18,833 bases of DNA, taken from NCBI GenBank assembly GCA_016987375.1, contig PJRA01000048.1, positions 271,439-290,271 on the forward strand, in the 5' to 3' direction. The notes beneath the pieces were generated by a model. The model was not told the origin of the DNA, searched no databases, and was given only the letters and a program-made list of their open reading frames with translations. Position 1 is the stretch's first letter. Each line of letters starts with the position of its first letter. This DNA is from Brachionus koreanus (Eukaryota > Rotifera > Eurotatoria > Ploima > Brachionidae). A program made the position numbers and the translations under genes. This document shows, in pieces, positions 1 through 9,087 of the stretch.

Positions 1-170
1 CCCCATTTTTTGATGAAAAGGGTTTAAACATGCGCCCCGTATTGCAGAGACATTTTGAAGATTTTTCCACCCTCAGTGGGTTTTGAACCCTCCACCCTCT
101 GCTTGCATGACTAACACACAAACCGCTCGGCTACACGGACTAACTAGGATGGAATAGGGCTCAAAAAAAA
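1..170 (-). mobile_element. tRNA-derived SINE, partial (runs off the window start)
   Basis: On the minus strand this stretch has both internal RNA polymerase III promoter elements of a tRNA. A box TAGCCGAGCGG lies at 133-123 and B box GGTTCAAAACC at 89-79, with the spacing expected of a tRNA. The sequence between them does not fold into a convincing anticodon arm, so this is a tRNA-like head and not a working tRNA. It continues past the head into an unrelated body (about 60-1) that leaves the window, which is the architecture of a tRNA-derived SINE. The GC content is well above the flanks. A tRNA pseudogene is the alternative. Confidence 0.65.
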
Positions 171-356
171 ACAAACTTTTGAACCGATTACTCTTTTTAT
201 TAACTGTATAGCTTTTGCCTTTTTTGTATTTTTTCTTTGATTTTTTTTTTACTTAATTTTTTTTTGGTTTTACGTTATTTGCTTAATCACAGATAAATAT
301 TTTTAAAAAAAGCCGCTTTTTTATTATTCATTCACACATAAAAACAATCTATGTAA

Positions 357-656
357 AAACAACAAAAACAAATAAAAAGATTTCTAAACTTTTGCAACAT
401 ACTGTATTTAAAATACCCTCTTCCACTGCTATTTTATCAACAAGATCATATTTGGTTACGCTTAGAAGAACTGTGTATTGCATGGGACACTAGAGAAAGA
501 TAAATTGACGAAAGAAGACAAAAAAGAAGAGCTAGAAATAAAAAGCATTCTGAGAAGCATCTGTTTAGAGCCAACGCGTCAGTACAAGCAGCTAAACTAT
601 CAACCCAAGAACACCATTCATATCGTTTTATTTTTCTTATTCATTCAATAATTTAA
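357..656 (+). pseudogene. degenerate open stretch of unknown origin
   Basis: One frame stays open from 357 to a TAA at 501-503, and again to a TAA at 654-656. The conceptual product has mixed, non-repetitive composition unlike the A/T-rich spacer: it contains LRLEELCIAWDTRER before the stop and a basic run (RRQKRRARNKKHSEKH) after it. I do not recognise a family. No ATG or splice pair gives a clean model. It could be a decayed transposon ORF, since a SINE lies next to it, or exons of an unassembled gene. The call rests only on amino-acid composition. Confidence 0.2.
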
Positions 657-895
657 GTTAATTTAAAAGAAATATTTATATAAAAAGTAATTCACAGACA
701 TAGTATTGTAAATTTGTTGATTTGCCACATTTTTATTTCTCAGATGCAATTTAATTTGCTTTAGCTGGTGCTGGTTGTCTTTCATACCTTAAACGTAATG
801 TTAATACCACTATGTATTTGCACATGTATATATATTATCAAATATTTTAGACGAATTCTTTCCATTTATCAGCATGAGCTACACTTATCTCTATT

Positions 896-1021
896 AAAGT
901 TTCCTCTACAAAAACCACTTAAGACAATGAAGATGCTTTTGTTGATTGCCCAAGATATCCAGAAAAAATGTCTTCTTTCAAAAATCAACTTTTTTTCACT
1001 AATTTTGAAATGGATGATTTA
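896..1021 (+). other. possible 3'-terminal exon, unassigned
   Basis: After a possible acceptor (CACTTAAG, ending about 926) one frame reads a protein-like acidic tail containing DAFVDCPRYPEKMSSFKNQL and ending in FEMDDLKS with a TAA at 1019-1021. The longer overlapping ORF in another frame (768-1022) is rich in Leu/Ile/Lys and looks like translated AT-rich DNA. No upstream exon that splices in phase was found. Treat it as a hint only. Confidence 0.18.
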
Positions 1022-2457
1022 AAAAGCTAAATAATTTTCTTCTAAATTTTAATATCATATTTTTTTATATTTTGAATTATTTTAATCTTCTAATTAGCAG
1101 TAACTATCTTAAAATATTAAGTACTGACTAACAAGAAATATTTTGACTTTGAATAAAACAAATTAAAAATTTTTTAAACACTAAATAGTGAGCGTAACAC
1201 TTGGAAAATATATTTTGACCGAGCTTTATTTTTTTTATTTTTGCATTGGTTTGAAAAGTTTAGCTAAAATACTTTCGATTAAAATAAACAATGACTTTTT
1301 TGAAGCCATTGTTTCTATTTTATCATTTTAACCTGAGCACATATGGTAAATATTTTTAAAAATAAAACATATTTCTGCTTGTTTATTAAGTAAAATTAAT
1401 TATTTAAAGTCTAAGAATGTTTAAAAAAGATGAAAGTTGGCCTTTCTAAAGGCTTAAATTCAATTTATTTAAAATAAAATACAATATAATTAAAAGCATA
1501 ATAACATATTGTTTGAATAACTTGCTGATTGAAACAAAAATATTCAATATTGTCAGTTAGAATAAAGTTAAAAATGCAAATGGATTTTAATCTAAATTAA
1601 TAATTGATAAATCATGTTTGCATTCTATAAGAAATTGAATTTTGGGTTAAGACTTGAAAAAAATTTTTAAACAAATTTTATTCAATTTAGACTAAAATAA
1701 TGCAGTTGATTTTGGCTAATATTGTTCAATTTTGTTCTATTTGTAAAATAAAAAGAGAAACTATTTAACGAAATAAATTAACTTCATAAAATTTTTTAAT
1801 TTAAAATTGATTTATTTCACCAATCTTTCTTTCTTTTCTAATATGGGACTCCAATATTTTTAGAAAATTTTCATTTATTTCAATTTTTCAGGAAATAAAT
1901 TTTTGTAGTAGATTTTTGATCAAATTTTATTTTTCGAAAATGATCAAAACATTTTAAATGCGCAATTAAATTTAAATACATTTTTAGAAATTAAATTTTT
2001 TTTTAAGTCTAAATGTTCCATTAAAAGTAATGTGATCAAGAATTAATGGAGTATGAATAGTTAAGTTTTTGCAATAAGTATCAATTCAGTTTAAAAACGA
2101 CTTAAAGATTCAGATCTTAAATTTTTTTTTGTTATCTTATGTAATTCTTGTGTATTTCCATTAAAATTGAAAACCAAATTTTATGAATTTTTTGTTTATC
2201 AAATTGAAAAGTGAATCAAAATATTTAAAAAATTGCATATCTAAAATAACTAAGCAAAACAGGTTATTTTGTTTTTAAGACCAAATAGAACTTTTATTTA
2301 TATAAATAACTTAAAAAGAAAATTCTTGTAAAATTTATTTAATTTTATAAAATAATATATTTTCATTTTAAATAGATATATAATTGAATATTGACTTTAT
2401 CAAAATCAAATTACACCATAAATCATTCTAATAAGTCTTTTTAATTTAAGAATAGAA
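1022..2457. other. AT-rich spacer, nothing recognised
   Basis: Long A and T runs and no protein-like frame on either strand. It contains the 5' flank of the methyltransferase gene at 2458. Just before that ATG lies a pyrimidine-rich, acceptor-like TTTTTAATTTAAG ending at 2450. Confidence 0.6.
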
Positions 2458-3396
2458 ATGAGTAAATTAAAAATTTTCTCTGTAGTTTTTTTAATTTTTG
2501 TTTTGGTTGGACTAATAATACAAATAGGAAATGAATCTAAATCAAATTATACAAATGATAAAATTAAATTTTTAAACACAAATTCAAAATTTAGTCAAGT
2601 AAGAGTACGGGATTTCATGTTTTACCAGTGTGGGGATGTAAAAAGAATAGGAGGCAAAAAGGAATTTGTAGAAAATGCTCCCGATGAGTTGTTTCGAATT
2701 GATGGAGCTTGGTACATTTGCCTAGACAGCAGAGCAAAACCCATAAAATCTAAATGCAATGTTTTGTCGTTGGGAATAAATCATGACATGAGTTTTGATG
2801 AAGAAATGCATAGTTCATTTGAATGCAGAGTTTTTTCATTTGATCCCTTTGTTGAAGACAAAAAATTCAAAGTTTTGAGAGATAGCAATCCAAGTCTTGA
2901 ATATTCTCCGATTCTCAAAGTAGATGACAGATGGATATTCTATCGAGTTGGAATTATTGGACAAACAAATAACACAAAAGACTTGTCTAATTTAAAAATA
3001 AAAGATTTAATTAGTTTTGATGAAATATTGGATCTGACTAAATTGAGAAATAAAGTTATAGATGTTTTAAAAATGGACATAGAAGGGCCTGAAAAAGATG
3101 TCATTAAAAATTTAGACATGAATTATGTATGTAAATACATAAAAGCTTTTGTTTTCGAAACTCACGTGAGATCAAAATTTGCGGATCTAGTAAAGTTAGA
3201 AAAATGCTTTCGTCTTTTTTGGAGACATACGCGATTTCGAGAAGGCAACACAAGAGGACCAACGGGTCATCTAGCAGGATTCCAAAACCCTGAAGACTGG
3301 GCATTAAAAATGAAGAATTTTCATAATGAATTAAATTTGGCCGAATTTATGTTCACAAATGGAGAACTTTATTTTGTTAATATAAATTTTATCTGA
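2458..3396 (+). CDS. METTL24-like membrane-anchored methyltransferase (Methyltransf_22 type)
   Basis: A 312-residue single-exon ORF. Residues 6-23 form one hydrophobic segment after a short basic N-terminus, which fits a signal anchor with the catalytic part in the secretory-pathway lumen. The SAM-binding region is recognisable: CNVLSLGINHDMSFDEEM (100-117), then VFSFDP (125-130), and VLKMDIEGPE (203-212), the conserved KMDIEG block of METTL24/FkbM-like enzymes. The C-terminus ends with ELYFVN (303-308), also typical. Length fits the family. The substrate is unknown; methyltransferase activity is inferred from the motifs. The first ATG is used because it precedes the anchor and lies 7 nt after an acceptor-like TTTAAG. 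An AATAAA at 3404-3409, 8 nt past the TGA, would give a very short 3' UTR. No neighbour suggests a pathway. Confidence 0.85.
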   Translation: MSKLKIFSVVFLIFVLVGLIIQIGNESKSNYTNDKIKFLNTNSKFSQVRVRDFMFYQCGDVKRIGGKKEFVENAPDELFRIDGAWYICLDSRAKPIKSKCNVLSLGINHDMSFDEEMHSSFECRVFSFDPFVEDKKFKVLRDSNPSLEYSPILKVDDRWIFYRVGIIGQTNNTKDLSNLKIKDLISFDEILDLTKLRNKVIDVLKMDIEGPEKDVIKNLDMNYVCKYIKAFVFETHVRSKFADLVKLEKCFRLFWRHTRFREGNTRGPTGHLAGFQNPEDWALKMKNFHNELNLAEFMFTNGELYFVNINFI

Positions 3397-3574
3397 GCTT
3401 TTAAATAAAATTATAATTTAAATTTATTTATTTTCTTTTTTAATCATGTTATTGTTTTTTAACAACTTTTAAAATTATGATTTGTGATTATTTAAGTTTG
3501 ACATTAACGGGTGTTGCATAATTAGTTACACAAATCTTAATTAAATTTTGCTAATTTTTCAAATTTCAACAATG

Positions 3575-4396
3575 GTCAATACGATTTAGTAAAATTTTCT
3601 AACTATTTTTTTATTTACTAGCATTCGATTTATTACAAATAAAAAAATTCCAAAAAATTTACATTCCAATTTATTTACTTCTAATATTAACTTACTTTCT
3701 TCTTGTTTACTTTTTAAAAAATTTACCAAAAAAAATTTCATTTTTAATTAGAATCTATATTAATTAATATGGTCAAAAATCTCTCAAGTGAAAATTCCTT
3801 CATAACAAAACTAGAAACTGCTTCTTTCAAACGTCTCTCTTTTTCAATATCTTTTTTTCTTCTCTTTGGAGCACACATATCGCTTGATCTCCTTTCAAAA
3901 ATTACTGAATAGTTTGCTTCAATCGATTGAAACAATGAAATAAACTTATAAAAATTCGGATTAGATGTTACACACAATTTGTTTATTTTACTGTGAAAGC
4001 CTTCAGAATGATTATTAGTTCTTGGACCAACAGTGAAGGCATGATTCCATAATTGAAGCTCATACGGACCTTTGATCCAAGTTTCTTCAAAATAGTCTAT
4101 AATATCGTCTATTTTATCATCATACCAAAGTGTCTCCATCATTAATGTAGAAAAAATCAGTTTTATCATCCATTTTTTTAATAAAATTTAGAACAAAAAT
4201 TTTGAACATATAAATACTAGAGTTCAATTTTACTTTGTCATAATAGTTATAAAATTGGAGAGTAAATTTTGCAAAAAGTGAGAAATTTCAAAAAATCGTA
4301 TTTGTAAGTAAGTAAAACTGTTAATAAATTGGAAAGTAAGTTAAGTAAAATAAGTAAATAAAAAATAGTTAATAAATTGGAGGAGACCGTCAATAC
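3575..4396 (-). mobile_element. MULE-type DNA transposon remnant with TIRs and 8-bp target duplication
   Basis: The element spans 3583-4388 and is flanked by the direct repeat GTCAATAC at 3575-3582 and 4389-4396, an 8-bp duplication within the Mutator-like range. Its ends are inverted repeats in exact register. From each end, position 19 begins AACTA, followed by a T run and ATTTACT (left 3601-3619; right 4370-4353 on minus). The outer 18 bases match at about 10 positions. A second inverted pair containing GAAAGTAAGTTAA lies further in (about 3687-3699 on minus, about 4332-4344 on plus). At 806 bp it is far too short for a full MULE, so it is an internally deleted copy. Confidence 0.75.
3744..4169 (-). 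pseudogene. MULE transposase C-terminal fragment
   Basis: The 141-residue frame holds the conserved post-catalytic block of animal MULE transposases, the proteins often paired with FLYWCH zinc fingers. It reads WNHAFTVGPRTNNHSEGFHS (about residues 41-60), followed by an NPNFYKFISLFQ-like helix. The N-terminal zinc finger and the DDE catalytic core are absent, and the frame is closed upstream of 4169. It cannot encode an active transposase alone. It lies inside the inverted repeats of the 3583-4388 element and is the reason for calling that element a MULE. A lysine-rich C-terminal tail follows. Confidence 0.8.
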
Positions 4397-4959
4397 ATCT
4401 GTAGAAATGGACAAAATTTATAAATATAATTAAAAAATTTTTTTTTTTGAAAAAAAATGTAACTGGCGTTGAACGACTCGCTCTTGAAAAAAGAATGAAA
4501 AATTATTTTGCTCGTCCAACATCATAGAGCAAAGAAAAACTGGCTAAAATCAAAGTGACATGTTGTAGTTCTCTAAATAACTACAACACCGACTCTAACC
4601 AAATTATATGTCTATAGTTTCACAGTGCAATACTTTGATCTCATGCGTTTAGCAAGTACTTGTAATTAACACTGTGTAAAGGATTAGACAGAGAGCTCGC
4701 CTTCTCTCTTGTTATAATTCTCAATTTTTTCTTTATAATTTTCTTTTAGTTTTTTTCTTTATTTTTGTATTAGGCTAGAAGAGGCCATTTTGTTATAATT
4801 TAATAAATATATTTAAAAAGAAAATAATTTTCTTATATATTCTTTAAGGGTTTAAATGACAGACCAAATAAAGTAAGAGACAAGTACATTTTTTTAGTTA
4901 AAGACCCTTAAAAGACAACATAAAAGTCAGTTATAAGTCAGCTAAAGCTTGGAAACAAA
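4397..4959. other. spacer with a hairpin; possible decayed transposon end
   Basis: No intact gene. At 4458-4600 one plus frame reads a protein-like stretch including VERLALEKRMKNYFARPTS, interrupted by a stop. It is followed at once by the perfect hairpin at 4561. Beyond it are T-rich runs and an AATAAA near 4802. The arrangement resembles the end of a retroelement ORF followed by a terminal repeat, but I found no second copy of such a repeat. Confidence 0.3.
4561..4588. repeat. perfect 10-bp inverted repeat (hairpin)
   Basis: TGTTGTAGTT and AACTACAACA are perfect reverse complements separated by an 8-nt loop (CTCTAAAT). The arm starts with TG and the hairpin closes with CA, as retroelement LTR tips do. 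No partner LTR is visible, so no class is assigned. Confidence 0.7.
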
Positions 4960-5425
4960 AAAATTCAGTGTTCATTATTCTTCCATTTGTCGGAAAAGAA
5001 AAGAAGTTTCCGAAAAAAATTCTTATGTGGATAACAATTTTTGAGCGCGGAATGTCAAAGCCTTTTTTTTTGCTTGTCCAAATCAACTGCTAATAAATTC
5101 AAAGGTTTGTATCAAAGAATGCTCGGAAAAATGACTTTTACCATTCATTTACAATGCAAGATCAGTCATTTTACACATTGTTTATGATTTATTATGTACC
5201 AAAAGACATAAATCCTCCAAATGTTCCACAGGCAAGACCAATATAGGTCTTTTGGGGTATCATGGCGCAGAATGTCTATGAAGGAGGTTGGGAAGCAGCA
5301 AAAGAACAACAATTGATTTGATGTTTTGAGTCATGTTTAAAAAAGTTGATTCAAACTTTTTAAAATCACTGACGTTTGTTGTTAAGAAAATTGAGATCTA
5401 TAGCTGACAACGTTGTGTTATCTCT
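4960..5425 (+). pseudogene. decayed Tc1/mariner-superfamily transposase, 3' half
   Basis: Two frames together recall the C-terminal half of an invertebrate Tc1/mariner-superfamily transposase. From 5001, one frame reads KKFPKKILMWITIFERGMSK, the strand normally written as KxPxxxMVW in these enzymes. From about 5194, another reads YVPKDINPPNVPQARPI, then a stop and VFWGIMAQNVYEGGWEA. This is the conserved third-catalytic-residue region, where the family usually has an acidic residue right after PQARPI; here a TAG stands in that position. The segment carrying the second catalytic Asp is missing or scrambled, and at least two more frame changes follow. It is clearly dead. It is a different family from the element at 16674-18032. 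Confidence 0.75.
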
Positions 5426-5467
5426 ATAGAAAATATAGTTTTTAACAGATAATTTAATAAGGATTAA

Positions 5468-6861
5468 ATGAAAAAAAAAATTTTGATTTGGCTTTTACCA
5501 TTCCTAAGTTATAAGAATTTAGATTTGTGTAACTAATAATGAACCACTTGTTAGCTGATCCAATTTGGCTTTGAAATACAAATCAATTTGTTATGATTGC
5601 ACTCACTTCATTTATCCTTGTTTCTATTTATCCAATTCAAATCGTTGTTAGCCACAGCTATCATCATTTCATCATGTTTTAAATAATTTGTATCAAGAAA
5701 CAAATAATAAAAAGTAAAATACTTTAAGTCGAAAAAATTATTTAAAAATTGTAACATTTTTGTTGATTTTTACCAAAAGTTAAAAACCTAAACTTATCGT
5801 TTTTTAAATTTATTTTATATTTGAGTTTTAATTATTAATTTTTTTTTCTATTATTTTAATAAAGCAAAACTTACCAAAGCCCTAAGGTTAGATATTTTAA
5901 ATTCAAAATTTTTTTAGAGAAAGTAAATAGATCTGTCAAAAATGTTCAATTTTAATTTTTTATTTTATAGCTAAGAAAAAAATTTATTTTAAGAAAAATT
6001 ATGCATTTAATAAGTAAATAATTTTTCAATCAGAATTTGCTAAACTCAGTAAAAAGTCTAACTTTTGGTGCTTAATTGCTAGTCAAAAAATCAATAAAGT
6101 TACCAAAAACAAGAAAATTTTTATAATTTTTTGCTCAAAATTAATCTCCTTATATTCAAAAAATTTCGAAAAATTGAAAATAACTAGTAATATTTTAAAT
6201 TTTTTCGATGGTTAAAAGGATAGACCTTTTGTTTATATTTTTGATTTCAAAAGTAAAATAAAATACTATCAAACTTTTTTTTTGAAAAATCAAAAAAAAA
6301 ATATATTCATTTAGATTTTAGGTACTGATGCCACTTCATGCAAATATTATCCCTATTATCCAAAGAATAATACTGCCTTATATATCAAGTAGGCTTTAAA
6401 ATTAAATCTAAATTGAAATAATGCTTTTTAGTTGTCAGAATGAATGCTGTGGAGGATTAATTCCAGTTACAAAAGAAAATTTATGCTGTTTGACGAGTAA
6501 GTCTTGGATTGTGTACCCAATTGTAGCAGTTTGTGTAATAATAACTCTATCAGCAATTTTATTAATTTTGTGCATAAAATACAAAAAGCCTAAAAGTAAG
6601 CTTTAAATAAATTTCAAAAATTAATTTTTTTCTAAAGAAAGAGCAAGTTCAAGACAAATTGAAAATCATGCTTCTTTTAATACAAACACTGGCTTTGAAC
6701 CAGAAATGTTTTTTGTTCAGAAAAACGATTTACCGCCAACTTATGACGAGATTGTTTTTTTTCAAAAGAGCAAATCAATTATTGAAATCAAAAGTGAAAA
6801 TGATCAAACTTTACCCGTTTTACCGGGTATGATAGGATCTTCAAATAATGATAAAATTTAG
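5468..6861 (+). CDS. small single-pass membrane protein with CC-rich ectodomain and PPxY tail (Shisa/VOPP1/WBP1-like)
   Basis: Reconstructed from four exons: 5468-5507 (tentative), 6322-6388, 6432-6595 and 6638-6861. Introns 6389-6431 (43 nt) and 6596-6637 (42 nt) are GT-AG and keep phase. Exon 1 supplies MKKKILIWLLPFLS, a plausible signal peptide, and joins exon 2 in phase through an intron of about 810 nt, but its donor (A/GTTATAAG) is weak. The ectodomain contains CKYYPYYPKN, CQNECCGG and a second CC pair. A transmembrane helix follows (WIVYPIVAVCVIITLSAILL) with a basic stop-transfer KYKKPK. The cytoplasmic tail carries LPPTYDEI, a PPxY ligand for WW domains of Nedd4-type ubiquitin ligases. 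This Cys-CC / TM / PPxY plan is that of Shisa, VOPP1 and WBP1 adaptors; the exact family is not fixed. The stop is TAG at 6859-6861; an AATAAA lies at 6951-6956. Confidence 0.6.
5508..6321 (+). other. AT-rich intron or spacer upstream of the PPxY protein exons
   Basis: No coding frame or repeat recognised. If exon 1 of the membrane-protein gene is right, this is its first intron, ending in the clear acceptor ATTTAGATTTTAG at 6309-6321. Otherwise the true first exon lies elsewhere in this stretch or further upstream. Confidence 0.4.
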
Positions 6862-7639
6862 AAAAATCCAAGAACTATTTTTACTATTCTTAATTTTAAA
6901 TTAAAACAAAATTTTATAGATGACTTCATTATAAGCTTAACAAATTCTAAAATAAAATGTTTCAATCACTCTAATATTTTTTTAATTTAATTTTAGAAAA
7001 CTCGAAATTTTTTTTGTATAAATGCTGAAATTTAAAAAAAAGTTTTATCTTTTTTTGCTTTAAATTAATTTTTTTTCCAAATTTTAAGATTTATTATCAA
7101 ATCTACTTGAATTTGATATTGATTTCTTTTATATATTTCTTTTTTAAGTTTAATTGGAAACACCACGATAACTAAAACCAAACAGTCAGGATTTATTAAA
7201 ATTCATTATTTTTGGCTGAAATTTTTTTAGATATGTCATGCGAATATTGCTGATACAAGACAGACATTTACAAAAGAAGACATACTAGTTTTTATTGATT
7301 TGTTTGATGCTTAAATTTTCTTCTCAAAACAATGTGCTCATGATATGCTAAATTAAAATTAAAAAAACTAGAGAACTTGCACATGGTAGGCGTTTATGAT
7401 CATTGTTTTAAATCTAAACTAGTGATGGAAGTTAAATCAAAAAAATCTCTTATTTATAAAAAATTGCAATTTATTATTAATTAATTTAGTTTTTAAGTTA
7501 AGTTTATTGAATAAATATAAATGGCACAGTTAGTGAAATACACCGATTATAACAGTAATATGTCTCTGAATTACTTTATATATATGTTTTTTTTTAAGAA
7601 TTATTAAGAATAAGAAAACAAAAAAAGTTTTTAAGCCGA
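6862..7639. other. spacer: 3' flank of the membrane-protein gene, then AT-rich DNA
   Basis: Holds the AATAAA at 6951-6956 on plus. Around 7240-7313 a short open plus frame follows a TTTTTTTAG and reads a protein-like TFTKEDILVFIDLFDA before a stop; it is too short to call. A stretch near 7187-7205 (CAGTCAGGATTTATTAAAAT) recurs in diverged form near 8761-8782. Confidence 0.45.
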
Positions 7640-8690
7640 GTCTTTTTTGATGTCATTTTGTGTTGTCTTACATCTTCTCATGTGAGTTTTGATTCCTATT
7701 TTTGCCTCGAATACCTCTTTTTCGGTTCTTCTATTCGTTTATGTATTTTATCTTCTGTAGATGGCCTATTTGATCTTTAGAGTTATTGTTTGAATAAGTC
7801 ATATCTTAGAGTTGGTATACATTTTTGAATTATGCTTTCGTGGTAGATCTTTGTTCTTAAGGTGTTCATAAGGTGACTAATTAGACACTATTCGTGTTTT
7901 TGATTATTCTTTACCATTGTTGAATCTAGTCGAGCTTGTTATTAATTTCTATACCGAGATAGCGGTAAGAATCAACTGTTTCTAAAATTTTACCTTTCAG
8001 AAAAAGTTTAATTGGTTTGTCACAGCCTGTTCCTGGAGTGAAAAAAACTTAAGATTTTTTTAATGTTTAATTTCATTTTGTTGTCCATATACCACTTATC
8101 TATAATAGCCTAATATGTCAATTTTTTTCAATCGGCACATTTTTCAATTCTTGCGTTCGATGGTAGATAATTGTTGAGGTCGGAAATTGTATCAGCAAAG
8201 TTGGACCGTTTCCTTGAATAACACCGATTTCAACATTTTTCCATTGCGTTTCAAGTTCATCTATTCTAACTATCTTCTTGCGGTAAGTTAAATAGGTCGC
8301 TACTCATAAAGTGACCCAGTTTAGGAGTAGTCTACGAGCTTTGTAAAAAGTATTTTGAGGTTAAACCGAAGGCTTTACCCAAGTCAAAGAATATAGCAAG
8401 AATAGATTCTTTACTGTCAATCGCCATACTCCAGTTATCAATTTCTTTAATCACAGCATCCATTGTGGTATTATCTGAAAGAAAACAGTGCTGCTTGTTA
8501 GTCTGTAAGATGTTCTGTTTTTTGTTAATAATAAATCTACAGATGATTCTTTCAAACACTTTCGATAGGATAGATGTCATACTAATCGTAAAAAATCACC
8601 AGGGTCTTTTGAAAGCACAATTTTCGAAATTGGTGTTATGTTTGCTAGTTTTCACAAAACGATGTCTGATAAAAAATGCTAAACATTTCA
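7640..8690 (-). pseudogene. decayed non-LTR retrotransposon (LINE) reverse transcriptase
   Basis: Several minus-strand frames, read in order, give the RT domain of a LINE ORF2. SMTSILSKVFERIICRFI (about 8580-8525) is the finger block. AIFFDLGKAF (about 8390-8360) is motif A with its catalytic Asp. YLTYRKKIV (about 8300-8270) and IGVIQGNGPTLL (about 8230-8195) correspond to motif B, normally [25 protein letters not shown] and ETVDSYRYLGIEINNKLD (about 8050-7930) are thumb-side blocks. No Y-x-D-D catalytic box is visible. At least four frame changes and several stops break it. A short GIKTHMRRC near 7680 recalls the end of a C2H2 finger, which some LINEs carry, but this is weak. Confidence 0.8.
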
Positions 8691-8699
8691 ACAAATAAA

Positions 8700-9087
8700 T
8701 GATTTTAAAACTTGTATGGAGGTAGTGAAATACTGTTATAACGGTGGCTTAACCACGAATCAGTCGGATTTATTAGAATTTAAAATTTTCTTGTTGCACA
8801 GATAACTTTTTTTTGTTTATGTTTTTAACTTCCTTTAAATATTAATATTAATTATAGTGATCCAAAATGTCTGTATACAAATGCAACTTCGTTTTTTTGT
8901 ACACAAAGTCAAACACCAAGTTTTGTTTTAATAAAACTTTATTTTTTAAATCCCAAAAAACCCCGCCTGTAAATATAAAATAAGTTTGATTAAATAAGCG
9001 GTGCCAAGCCCAAACAAGCTGTTTGATTTTTTACAAGCAAACACCATGCTAGCATGCGTTTAATGCATGCTTACTAAAACCACTACA
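8700..9087. other. spacer between two LINE remnants, with nested palindromes
   Basis: No gene seen. It contains the perfect 12-bp palindrome CATGCTAGCATG (9045-9056), overlapping a stem AGCATGC/GCATGCT (9051-9057 and 9065-9071, 7-nt loop). The downstream part may be the 5' portion of the plus-strand LINE that begins to be readable at 9088. Confidence 0.45.

Noticed and set aside
768..1022. 84-residue plus ORF with an apparent hydrophobic N-terminus
   Set aside because: Leu/Ile/Lys-rich product of AT-rich DNA with no motif; an overlapping frame in its 3' half looks more protein-like.
3104..3304. 66-residue minus ORF
   Set aside because: Lies wholly within the methyltransferase coding sequence on the other strand; no family features.
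4561..4920. Solo LTR beginning at the hairpin and ending near AAGACAACA
   Set aside because: No matching target duplication or second repeat copy was found; only the hairpin is reported.
8465..8698. 77-residue plus ORF
   Set aside because: Antisense shadow of the LINE RT finger region on minus.
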